A stretch of DNA of 5,365 bases from Campylobacteraceae bacterium (GCA_027055635.1 JALUMZ010000327.1:1-5365); one strand, 5' to 3'; counted from the stretch's first letter, positions 1-5,304 are shown. Translations and numbers: made by a program. Notes: a model not told the origin generated them from the letters alone.

Positions 1-2
1 TT

Positions 3-251
3 CAAGATTTTCATCTAGCTCTTTTAGATAGATTTGGACTTGATCAGATTGATTTGATAAGAGTAGCTGCGATAATCCATAACTTTTTAGGTATGGCAGT
101 TGCAGCACTTTTCATTACTCATCTATACATGTCTCTCTTTGCTATTAAAGGCTCACTCGGCAGTATGATTGATGGTCATAAAAGCGAAGATGAGGTGCGA
201 TATATGCATAGTTCATTTTATAAAAAGCTCAAGAAAGAGGGTAAAATTTAG
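3..251 (+). CDS. Formate dehydrogenase cytochrome b (gamma) subunit, C-terminal end (5'-truncated by window edge)
   Basis: The frame is open from the left edge, so this is the tail (82 residues) of a longer gene; the TTG at 54 is an internal codon, not a start. Visible residues 18-50 form a membrane helix containing two histidines (visible 26 in IIHNFLG and 40 in THLYMS) that lie 14 apart. That matches, from memory, the spacing of the last two heme-ligand histidines in E. coli FdnI. It is followed by a soluble tail with a charged xEVRYMHSSFYKKL segment, where family members typically read G-x-V-x-x-E-x-x-x-x-H-x-x-W/F-Y. The family anchors periplasmic formate dehydrogenase in the membrane and passes electrons from formate to quinone. 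The following fdhD and Mo/W uptake genes support formate dehydrogenase rather than a hydrogenase or other cytochrome b561. The gene ends TAG and is followed within 2 nt by a terminator, so it is probably the last gene of its operon. The usual symbol would be fdnI, fdoI or fdhC; I leave it blank because naming varies. Confidence 0.85.
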   Translation, partial: QDFHLALLDRFGLDQIDLIRVAAIIHNFLGMAVAALFITHLYMSLFAIKGSLGSMIDGHKSEDEVRYMHSSFYKKLKKEGKI

Positions 252-252
252 A

Positions 253-292
253 GTAAATCCAAGGTGAAATATCCTTGGGTTTACCATTTTTT
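253..292 (+). terminator. Rho-independent terminator after the formate dehydrogenase operon
   Basis: A 12-bp stem is formed by GTAAATCCAAGG (253-264) and CCTTGGGTTTAC (273-284), with one G-U wobble and an 8-nt loop. It is followed by CA and six T (287-292). The stem begins 2 nt after the TAG stop at 249-251. It separates the formate dehydrogenase structural genes from fdhD, so fdhD needs its own promoter. Confidence 0.9.
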
Positions 293-295
293 ATG

Positions 296-301
296 TATAA
301 A
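296..301 (+). promoter_or_regulatory. Candidate -10 box of the fdhD-regulator operon
   Basis: TATAAA lies just after the terminator and 37 nt before the fdhD start codon, in an AT-rich stretch with no clear -35 box, as is usual for sigma-70 promoters in Campylobacterota. It overlaps the left edge of the 300-320 palindrome, so a protein bound there would block initiation. A second possible -10, TGCAAAAAT at 304-312, lies inside the palindrome at the same place as TGCTAAAAT in the wtpA copy. The sequence alone does not decide between them. Confidence 0.35.
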
Positions 302-320
302 TATGCAAAAATATCATATT
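300..320. promoter_or_regulatory. Predicted operator (copy 1) for the ModE-like regulator, upstream of fdhD
   Basis: This is an inverted repeat, AATATG at 300-305 and CATATT at 315-320, around the 9-nt centre CAAAAATAT. The same element, with 19 of 21 bases identical, lies upstream of wtpA at 1901-1921, where the centre is CTAAAATAG. Both copies end 15-18 nt before a start codon and just before its ribosome binding site. The regulator gene is the second gene of the operon that this copy precedes, so it is the obvious candidate to bind both. Binding itself is inferred. Confidence 0.7.
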
Positions 321-326
321 TGTACT

Positions 327-332
327 AAAGGA
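327..332 (+). promoter_or_regulatory. Ribosome binding site that fixes the fdhD start
   Basis: AAAGGA lies 6 nt before the ATG at 339. This favours ATG 339 over the in-frame GTG at 264, which sits inside the terminator stem and upstream of the predicted operator. Confidence 0.75.
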
Positions 333-338
333 AAAACA

Positions 339-1121
339 ATGGAGCCGACATTTAATGTGGAGATCACAAAAGTTAAGGGGAACAGAGAGTTTGCATTTGA
401 AGATACTTTGGTTCGTGAGATAAAACTAGAGATTTTTGCAAATCAAAAAAGAGTTGGTGCTCTTATGTCAACTCCTGTTGACCAAGAAGCATTGGCGGTT
501 GGTTATCTTATGAGTGAAAATATCATAGAGGATGCAAAAGATATCCAAAAAATAGAACTTTTAAATGATGGTATGAGAGTTGAGATAATTTCTAAAGTAA
601 ATGAGCAAAATATAGATAAGCTAAATGCAGAAGGTGTTGTTATCAGCGGATGTGGAAAGAGTATGACTGCAAATATAGATCCCCAAGCTATAGAAGCAAA
701 AGTTATAAAAAATGATTTGCATATATCGGCAACATTGCTTTCAAAAGAGATGGGTCAATTTTATACAGAGTGTCCACTCTACGAAGAGACAGGATGTGTA
801 CATACGGCAAAACTTTTTTTTGATGATAAAAAGTTTTTTATAGGAGAGGATATCGCACAGCATAATACGATAGATAAAGCTGTGGGAAAAGCACTTTTGG
901 CAGGATATGATGTAAAAAAAGCTTTTTTGATGGTTAGTGGACGACTCAGTTCAGAGATGGTAGCAAAAGCTGTAATGCATCAAATATCGATACTTGCTTC
1001 AAGAACTGCGACTACATGTCTAGGTTATATGATTGCTAAGAAATTTGATTTGACACTTTTGGGATTTGTCAGAGGTGATAAAATGAATATTTATACAAAA
1101 CCAGAGAGAATAGATGTCTAG
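339..1121 (+). CDS. fdhD: FdhD, sulfur carrier protein for formate dehydrogenase cofactor maturation
   Basis: 260 residues from ATG 339, close to the usual FdhD length (E. coli 277). In E. coli, FdhD takes sulfur from the cysteine desulfurase IscS and delivers it to the bis-pterin guanine dinucleotide cofactor, which makes formate dehydrogenase active; it acts in the cytoplasm. Family motifs are visible: DQEALAVGYL (49-58), the cysteine loop ISGCGKS (102-108), TGCVHTA (151-157), EDIAQHNTIDK (170-180), SGRLSSEMV (200-208) and LGFVRGDKMNIYT (241-253). The cysteine loop is odd: the family usually has CxxC before GK, but here only Cys105 remains, with Ile at the first cysteine position. Cys145 and Cys153 are nearby in sequence, and Cys153 replaces a usual Gly in TGGVH. 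The gene is the first of an operon, overlaps the regulator gene by 8 nt, and has a predicted operator just upstream, so its expression is probably tied to Mo/W status. Confidence 0.93.
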   Translation: MEPTFNVEITKVKGNREFAFEDTLVREIKLEIFANQKRVGALMSTPVDQEALAVGYLMSENIIEDAKDIQKIELLNDGMRVEIISKVNEQNIDKLNAEGVVISGCGKSMTANIDPQAIEAKVIKNDLHISATLLSKEMGQFYTECPLYEETGCVHTAKLFFDDKKFFIGEDIAQHNTIDKAVGKALLAGYDVKKAFLMVSGRLSSEMVAKAVMHQISILASRTATTCLGYMIAKKFDLTLLGFVRGDKMNIYTKPERIDV

Positions 1122-1848
1122 TATAGAAGAGATAATAAAAGAAAATTTAAATGAACTAGGAAAGCTGACTTGCGCACAAGCATATAAGATCTCAGCAAAG
1201 ACAAAGGTGCCGATTGGTGAAGTTGGACAAAAGACTAAAGATATGGGTATCCGTATCAGCGAGTGTGGACTCGGACAATTTGGAAAACTCACAAAGGGAG
1301 AGTATTCAAAAGATGTTTATGAGAAATTAAAGCCATTTTTAAATGATGAAAATAAGATTACATGTGCAAAAGCTAGAAGTATAGCTAGTGGAGTTGGGCT
1401 TAAGAGTATAAGAGGAACACTAGAGGTCAAAAATATAGATGTAAATTTTTGTGAACTTGGATGTTTTAAAAAAAAAAAAAGAACAAGACTCTATCTCAAA
1501 ACTAAGACATGGATAGAGAATGAAAAAAAAGAGCTGCTTTTTGGAAAAGGAAAAACAGAAATTTTGCTAGAGATAAAAAGAACAGGATCTATATCTAAGG
1601 CAGCACAAAATCTTGGTATGAATTATAAAAAAGCCTGGTCTCATATAAAACTTTTACAGAATAATTTAGATGATACTTTAGTGATAACACAAAAAGGCGG
1701 AGGAGCTGATAGCGGTACAACACTGACACCACTTGCAAATGAGTATATAGATAAATACAGGCAACTCCAAAAAGAGATAGAAGAGTTTGCAAACCAGAGA
1801 TTTAAAGAGTTGTTTTTAAAACCAAGAAATAAGAGGGATTTTAAATAA
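1114..1848 (+). CDS. ModE-type transcriptional regulator with an N-terminal tandem cysteine-repeat domain and no Mop/TOBE domain
   Basis: 244 residues. The C-terminal half (about 143-220) is a ModE/LysR-like winged helix. It carries EIKRTGSISKAAQNLGMNYKKAW (153-175), the recognition-helix region typical of ModE, then a wing with KGGGADSGTTLTPLA (194-208), and ends in a charged helix. Classical ModE has this domain first and a molybdate-binding Mop/TOBE di-domain after it; here nothing of that kind follows. Instead the N-terminus has two copies of a roughly 40-residue module, at 17-58 and 81-120. Each opens K-L/I-T-C-A-x-A and closes C-x-LG-x-F. All five cysteines (20, 51, 84, 113, 117) lie in these modules. 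The gene starts inside fdhD (8-nt overlap), which suggests translational coupling. It lies between two near-identical palindromes, upstream of fdhD and of wtpA, that it probably binds. A run of 13 A encodes the Lys-rich joint between the halves. Metal sensing by the repeats is inference. I leave the symbol blank because the architecture differs from ModE. Confidence 0.88.
   Translation: MSSIEEIIKENLNELGKLTCAQAYKISAKTKVPIGEVGQKTKDMGIRISECGLGQFGKLTKGEYSKDVYEKLKPFLNDENKITCAKARSIASGVGLKSIRGTLEVKNIDVNFCELGCFKKKKRTRLYLKTKTWIENEKKELLFGKGKTEILLEIKRTGSISKAAQNLGMNYKKAWSHIKLLQNNLDDTLVITQKGGGADSGTTLTPLANEYIDKYRQLQKEIEEFANQRFKELFLKPRNKRDFK
1162..1473 (+). repeat. Two diverged protein modules with cysteines (C-A-x-A ... 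C-x-LG-x-F)
   Basis: Module 1 is encoded at 1162-1287 (residues 17-58) and module 2 at 1354-1473 (residues 81-120). Both run K-L/I-T-C-A-x-A, a helix rich in I, S and K, a middle G/V turn, a short hydrophobic I-x-I/V strand, then C-x-LG-x-F. The cysteines are 31 residues apart in module 1 and 29 in module 2, which has an additional Cys in its last motif (CELGCF). The match is at protein level only; the DNA copies have diverged, so this is an old duplication. I recall similar CQLGxFG modules near molybdenum genes in other bacteria, but could not verify this. Confidence 0.7.
1468..1480 (+). repeat. Run of 13 A inside the regulator gene
   Basis: Thirteen consecutive A encode Lys119-122 and the first base of Arg123, exactly between the repeat half and the winged helix. 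Losing one A gives a stop after about 133 residues and gaining one gives a stop after about 130. Either change yields only the N-terminal repeat half. The run is long enough for polymerase slippage during replication or transcription. Confidence 0.9.
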
Positions 1849-1860
1849 GTAAAGATTTTA

Positions 1861-1869
1861 TGGTATAAA
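1861..1869 (+). promoter_or_regulatory. Possible upstream extended -10 in the regulator-wtpA gap
   Basis: TGGTATAAA fits an extended -10 (TGn followed by a TATAAT-like hexamer). It lies 13 nt after the regulator stop codon and 67 nt before the wtpA start. If used, it would give a leader of about 60 nt that contains both the CTACATGTAG palindrome and the operator. No convincing -35 is seen. It may be an alternative to the -10 inside the operator. Confidence 0.35.
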
Positions 1870-1877
1870 AATGTGCT

Positions 1878-1887
1878 CTACATGTAG
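1878..1887. other. Perfect 10-bp palindrome upstream of wtpA
   Basis: CTACATGTAG is self-complementary without a spacer. It lies 13 nt before the predicted operator, between the two possible -10 elements. It is not repeated upstream of fdhD. It could be a second protein site or chance in AT-rich DNA. Confidence 0.4.
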
Positions 1888-1899
1888 GGATTTAAAGAG

Positions 1900-1922
1900 T
1901 AATATGCTAAAATAGCATATTA
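1900..1922. promoter_or_regulatory. Predicted operator (copy 2) for the ModE-like regulator, overlapping the wtpA -10
   Basis: This is a perfect palindrome with 10-bp arms, TAATATGCTA and TAGCATATTA, around AAA. Its core AATATG-N9-CATATT matches the fdhD upstream copy at 19 of 21 positions. An extended -10, TGCTAAAAT (1905-1913), lies inside it, so a bound protein would cover the promoter; this fits repression of metal uptake when metal is plentiful. The wtpA ribosome binding site AAGGAG (1925-1930) follows at once. The RNA could also fold into a hairpin, but no T-run follows, so it is not an intrinsic terminator. Confidence 0.78.
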
Positions 1923-1936
1923 AAAAGGAGAATATA

Positions 1937-2902
1937 ATGATGAAAAGATTTGGGAATTTTGCCTTATTGTTAGGTTTGATTGTAACTTTTGGATTTGCAA
2001 AGCAGAAGGTCATTGTTTTTCATGCGGGAAGCCTGTCTGTGCCATTTGCTCAGATAGAAAAAGCTTTTGAGACAAAGTACCCGCAGTATGATGTAGTAAG
2101 AGAGGCAGCAGGAAGCAGAGCATGTGCTAGAAAGATAACGGATATCGGCAAGAGAGCTGATGTGATGGCAAGTGCGGCGTACAAGGTGATAGACAATCTT
2201 CTAATACCGGATTTTGCAAAGTTTAATGTGCAGTTTGTGACTAATGAGATGGCGATAGCATACACTCCAAAATCAAAATATGCAGATGAGATAAATGCCA
2301 AAAACTGGACAGATATATTTTTAAGAAAGGATGTTAAAGTAGGTCACTCAAATCCAAACCTAGATCCTTGTGGATATAGAAGTATTTTAGTTACAAAATT
2401 AGCCGAAATTTACTATAAAAAACCGGGTTTTTATGACAGGCTTCTTGGCTATGGCGATAGTTATCAAAATGGAGAGGAGAAGAGAGGCAAAGTGATAGTC
2501 AGACCAAAAGAGACAGATCTATTGGGACTCTTGGAAGCGGGTGCTTATGATTATCTCTATATCTATAAATCAGTAGCAAAGCAACACGGACTAAAATATA
2601 TAGTTTTACCTCCGCAAGTTAGTTTGAAAAGTAAAAAATACAGCAAATTTTATAAACAGGTTACATTTAAAATCACAGGCAAGAAGCCCGGTAGTTATAT
2701 CATCAAAAAAGGCTCGCCTATGGTTTATGGTATAACTGTAGTGCAAAACAAAAAGAGAAACTTACCGCCAAATCCAGATGGTGCTATAAAGTTTGTAAAT
2801 TTTGTTTTGAGTCCAAAAGGTCAGACTATTATGAAAAAAAATGGACAAGGCATTATAAATCCTCCGGTTATCACTGGTGATGATGGTATATTGCAAAGAT
2901 AA
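1937..2902 (+). CDS. wtpA: Tungstate/molybdate ABC transporter, periplasmic substrate-binding protein (WtpA type)
   Basis: 321 residues with a signal peptide (about 1-21, ending FGFA). The mature protein opens KVIVFHAGSLSVPF (24-37), the signature start of WtpA/archaeal-type ModA. Next come EAAGSRACARKITDIGKRADVMASA (56-80), VGHSNPNLDPCGYRS (135-149), RPKETDLLGLLEAGAYDYLYIYKSVA (189-214) and a C-terminal FVNFVLSPKGQTIM segment (287-299). WtpA proteins bind tungstate or molybdate, and the archaeal ones hold the oxyanion with carboxylate ligands. Asp143 in DPCGYR is a good candidate ligand; Glu200 is a weaker guess. The classical enterobacterial ModA and the TupA types lack this motif set. ATG 1937 has AAGGAG 6 nt before it; the adjacent ATG at 1940 is also possible. 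It is the first gene of wtpACB, behind the predicted operator. Whether tungstate or molybdate is preferred cannot be told from sequence. Confidence 0.9.
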   Translation: MMKRFGNFALLLGLIVTFGFAKQKVIVFHAGSLSVPFAQIEKAFETKYPQYDVVREAAGSRACARKITDIGKRADVMASAAYKVIDNLLIPDFAKFNVQFVTNEMAIAYTPKSKYADEINAKNWTDIFLRKDVKVGHSNPNLDPCGYRSILVTKLAEIYYKKPGFYDRLLGYGDSYQNGEEKRGKVIVRPKETDLLGLLEAGAYDYLYIYKSVAKQHGLKYIVLPPQVSLKSKKYSKFYKQVTFKITGKKPGSYIIKKGSPMVYGITVVQNKKRNLPPNPDGAIKFVNFVLSPKGQTIMKKNGQGIINPPVITGDDGILQR

Positions 2903-3888
2903 TGCTAAAAATTGAAAACCTGCTCTTAAAAAAAGAGGATTTTACACTAGGTGAACTCTCTTTTGAAGTTAAGAAAAATTCCTATTTTGTGATTTTAGGA
3001 AAAACCGGAAGTGGAAAGACCATGCTACTTGAAACAGTAGCAGGTCTAAAGAGAAATATTTTAGGAAAAGTCTATTTAAATGGTATAGATATCACAACTC
3101 TTCAACCTGAAAAGAGAGATTTTGGCTTTGTTTATCAAGATTTTATGCTCTTTCCTAATATGAGTGTAGGAGAGAATATAAAATATAGCTCAAGATATAA
3201 ACAAATCAAAAATCAAAAAGAGCTTTTTGTAGATTTGATAGAATTTTTGCAGATTAAAGGGCTTCTAAATAGAGATATAACCCACCTAAGTGGCGGTGAA
3301 AAACAGAGAGTTGCACTTGCGAGAGCTATATACTCCAAACCAAAACTTTTGCTTTTGGATGAGCCTTTAAGTGCAGTTGATCCTACTTTTAAAAACTCTA
3401 TAATGAAACTTCTAAAGGGTATAATAAAAAGATATGATATGACTATCATACATGTAACTCACAACTTTAAAGAAGCATCGTTTTTAGCAGATAAAATAGC
3501 AGTAATGCTAGATGGAAAGATTTTACAGATTGGAAGAGCAAATGATGTGTTGAACAGGCCAACAAGCATAGAAGTGGCAAAGTTTTTAGGTTTTAAAAAT
3601 ATATTTAAGGGTTCATTTTTTGATTTTAAAGATGAAAGAAGAGATAGATACTTTAGTGTCGATCCAAATAGGATTCTTTTTTCATATAAGAAAAATGACA
3701 AAGAGTTTTGTTATGAGTGTAGAATAGATAGTATTTTAGATATAACCGACCACTATAAAGTTTTTGCAAAAGTTAAAAACAGAGAGATATTTGCCAAAAT
3801 TACAAAAAATATGTTTGATAAATTAGAGTTAGAAGAGGGTAAGGATTGTTTGATGTGTATAGATAGTAAAGATGTGGAGATTATATGA
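2902..3888 (+). CDS. wtpC: Tungstate/molybdate ABC transporter, ATP-binding protein
   Basis: 328 residues. It powers oxyanion import on the cytoplasmic face. The nucleotide-binding domain is complete: Walker A GKTGSGKT (33-40), Q-loop Gln79, signature LSGGEKQ (129-135), Walker B LLLLDE (149-154), D-loop SAVD (157-160) and H-loop His187. Residues from about 232 form a C-terminal domain with a TOBE-like beta pattern (RILFSYKK, YECRIDSILD, YKVFAKV), typical in position and size of regulatory domains in molybdate-type ATPases. All four cysteines of the protein lie in this domain as two CxxC pairs, Cys270/273 and Cys316/319, which I do not know from ModC or WtpC. The start codon shares its A with the wtpA stop (TAATG) and no good Shine-Dalgarno is visible, so translation is probably coupled to wtpA. 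Confidence 0.92.
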   Translation: MLKIENLLLKKEDFTLGELSFEVKKNSYFVILGKTGSGKTMLLETVAGLKRNILGKVYLNGIDITTLQPEKRDFGFVYQDFMLFPNMSVGENIKYSSRYKQIKNQKELFVDLIEFLQIKGLLNRDITHLSGGEKQRVALARAIYSKPKLLLLDEPLSAVDPTFKNSIMKLLKGIIKRYDMTIIHVTHNFKEASFLADKIAVMLDGKILQIGRANDVLNRPTSIEVAKFLGFKNIFKGSFFDFKDERRDRYFSVDPNRILFSYKKNDKEFCYECRIDSILDITDHYKVFAKVKNREIFAKITKNMFDKLELEEGKDCLMCIDSKDVEII

Positions 3889-4655
3889 AAGATAGGTGGT
3901 TTTTGTCCCTATTTATGTTTTTAGGTTCGATAATAGTACTCTTTTTAACTATTCCACTTATAAAACTTTTTATGAGTGTAGGAATCACTACCATGGGTAA
4001 AACTATTTTGGATGCGACAGTTTACAATAGTATATTTTTAACTCTTAGAGTTGCTCTGTATGCAGTTTTGTTTGTTTGTATTACTGGTATTCCCTTGGCA
4101 TATCTCATAGTTAGGTCTGATTTTTTTGGTAAATCTTTCATAGAGTCACTTCTTGACATACCCGTGATGGTTCCCCATACAGCCGCAGGTATTGCACTTT
4201 TGGTGGCATTTAGTAGTGGCTATGTAGGAGATATTTTAAACTTTTTTCATCTTGGTTTTATAGATACTACAACAGGTGTTATGAGTGCCATGATGTTTCT
4301 ATCTGCACCATTTCTCATAAATGGTGCAAAAGAGGGCTTTAGAAAAGTTGACGAGAAGTATGAATATGTAGCAAGAACACTAGGCGCAAGTAAAATTGAT
4401 GCATTCTTTACGATAGTATTGCCTATGGCAAAGAGTGATATTATCAATGGAGCATTGATGATGTGGAGCAGAGCTTTAGGGGAGTTTGGTGCAGTAGTTA
4501 TCATCGCATATCATCCTATGGTTGCCCCCGTACTTATATATGATAGATTTAATAACTTTGGTCTAAAATTTTCAGCCCCTGTTGCGGCCGATATGATAAT
4601 AATTTCAGTTTTGATATTTCTAACGATAAGAGTCGTAAACAATAGGCTAAGATAA
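3885..4655 (+). CDS. wtpB: Tungstate/molybdate ABC transporter, permease
   Basis: 256 residues, an inner-membrane permease of the ModB/WtpB family. About six hydrophobic segments are visible, near residues 7-32, 48-76, 91-110, 130-146, 186-210 and 232-250. DIPVMVPHTAAGIAL (91-105) fits the family's conserved P-x-x-x-P-H/P-x-x-x-G-x-x-L helix. The cytoplasmic coupling loop that contacts the ATPase is EYVARTLGASKIDAFFTIVLP (160-180), close to the EAA consensus, followed by SRALGEFGAV (195-204), a hallmark of molybdate-type permeases. The start overlaps the wtpC stop (ATGA), with GGAG 5 nt before the ATG. The order A-C-B puts the permease last, unlike the A-B-C order common for mod operons. No T-rich terminator for plus-strand transcripts follows; the downstream hairpin has its T-run on the other strand. 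Confidence 0.92.
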   Translation: MKDRWFLSLFMFLGSIIVLFLTIPLIKLFMSVGITTMGKTILDATVYNSIFLTLRVALYAVLFVCITGIPLAYLIVRSDFFGKSFIESLLDIPVMVPHTAAGIALLVAFSSGYVGDILNFFHLGFIDTTTGVMSAMMFLSAPFLINGAKEGFRKVDEKYEYVARTLGASKIDAFFTIVLPMAKSDIINGALMMWSRALGEFGAVVIIAYHPMVAPVLIYDRFNNFGLKFSAPVAADMIIISVLIFLTIRVVNNRLR

Positions 4656-4686
4656 AAAGTTTAGGCTCTTAAAGCAAGAGCCTAAA
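4654..4686 (-). terminator. Intrinsic terminator of the minus-strand rhodanese gene, between convergent genes
   Basis: A perfect 11-bp stem is formed by TTTAGGCTCTT (4660-4670) and AAGAGCCTAAA (4676-4686), with a 5-nt loop. Read on the minus strand, it follows the rhodanese stop by 6 nt and is followed by C and five T, the complement of 4654-4658. On the plus strand the same hairpin is followed by A-rich DNA, so it should terminate wtp transcripts poorly. The T-run overlaps the wtpB stop codon. Confidence 0.82.
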
Positions 4687-4692
4687 AAGAGA

Positions 4693-5187
4693 CTATTTAG
4701 TCCCCTTGAATTCTCCCATAAAATTACTTATTTCATGACCATTTTTGATCCAGCCCATGATTCCGCCTTTTAGATACATCACATTTTTATATCCATAAAC
4801 CCTTGCAACATCTCTAGCAACAAATGAGCTTCTTGATCCTAATTTGCAATAAAAGACTATAGTTTGATTTGGCTTTAGCGCAACTTTCTTTCCAATTGCC
4901 GGTAAAACCATACCGCTTGGTATTGCCTTGAACTCTATAGCTAGTATATGCCCGGCTGCAACCTCTTTTGGTTCTCTGACATCTACAAGTATAAAATCCC
5001 TATCTTTCTTCATCCATTTTATCAGTTGTTTGTCTGTTATACTTTTTGTTATGGATTGGGAAGTTTTAACTTCGGCTTTCCAAGCTGAGAGCATTTGGGC
5101 TTTTAACTTTTTATCTACCTTTGTAGCAGCACTTAAAGTAAGACTTAGGATGAGTAAAATCGTCATAAGTTTAAATACTTTTCTCAT
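4693..5187 (-). CDS. Exported single-domain rhodanese-like sulfurtransferase
   Basis: 164 residues. An N-terminal signal peptide (MRKVFK, then a hydrophobic run to about 19, cleavage near LSA-AT) predicts a periplasmic location. A lysine-rich linker follows, then a rhodanese domain (about 48-152). The domain contains FILVDVREPKEVAAGHI (65-81), the active-site loop CKLGSRS (114-120) with catalytic Cys114, and YLKGGIMGWIKNG (138-150). Rhodaneses carry sulfane sulfur on the active-site cysteine; the natural donor and acceptor here are unknown. The start has AAGGAGA about 5 nt upstream on the minus strand. It is convergent with wtpB and divergent from the partial gene at the right edge, so it is a single-gene unit and not clearly part of the Mo/W locus. 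The catalytic cysteine is present, so it is likely active rather than a structural relic. Confidence 0.9.
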   Translation of the reverse strand: MRKVFKLMTILLILSLTLSAATKVDKKLKAQMLSAWKAEVKTSQSITKSITDKQLIKWMKKDRDFILVDVREPKEVAAGHILAIEFKAIPSGMVLPAIGKKVALKPNQTIVFYCKLGSRSSFVARDVARVYGYKNVMYLKGGIMGWIKNGHEISNFMGEFKGTK

Positions 5188-5214
5188 GATTTCTCCTTTT
5201 TGATTTTATACGAA

Positions 5215-5223
5215 ATCATAGCA
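5215..5223 (-). promoter_or_regulatory. Candidate extended -10 of the rhodanese gene
   Basis: On the minus strand this reads TGCTATGAT, a TGn-TATGAT extended -10, 28 nt before the start codon. It would give a leader of about 20 nt containing the AAGGAG site. No clear -35 is visible. A second AT-rich possibility, TATAAA, lies nearer the gene at 5205-5210 but would leave very little leader. Confidence 0.45.
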
Positions 5224-5295
5224 TTGTAAAATATATAGCAAAGTTAAATAAATTGAACTTATATTCATATAGGTATATAAATTTTTACGAAAATA

Positions 5296-5304
5296 TGATA
5301 TAAT
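5296..5304 (+). promoter_or_regulatory. Extended -10 promoter of the gene at the right edge
   Basis: TGATATAAT is a perfect TATAAT with an extended TGn. It lies 24 nt before the likely start codon and is preceded by AT-rich, T-tract DNA, as is typical of sigma-70 promoters in Campylobacterota. The predicted leader is about 15-18 nt and holds the GGGGGAG ribosome binding site. Confidence 0.65.

Noticed and set aside
54..251. A separate small 65-residue gene starting at TTG 54
   Set aside because: The same frame is open to the window's left edge and encodes a continuous cytochrome b C-terminus, so TTG 54 is internal.
264..338. In-frame GTG at 264 as the fdhD start (25 additional residues)
   Set aside because: The codon lies inside the terminator stem, and the added segment spans the -10 candidate and the operator. 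It has no ribosome binding site and the added residues do not look like FdhD. ATG 339 has AAAGGA 6 nt upstream.
4693..5187. Rhodanese as the sulfur donor to FdhD within one system
   Set aside because: It has a signal peptide, so it acts outside the cytoplasm where FdhD works, and it is on the opposite strand with its own promoter and terminator.
4928..5203. Plus-strand 91-codon reading frame opposite the rhodanese gene
   Set aside because: It is a shadow of a well-supported rhodanese gene, with no family features and no good ribosome binding site.
5231..5243. GCTATATA on the minus strand upstream of the rhodanese gene as an E. coli-like ModE half-site
   Set aside because: Only one half is present, and such a string is expected by chance in this AT-rich gap; it is unlike the local operator.
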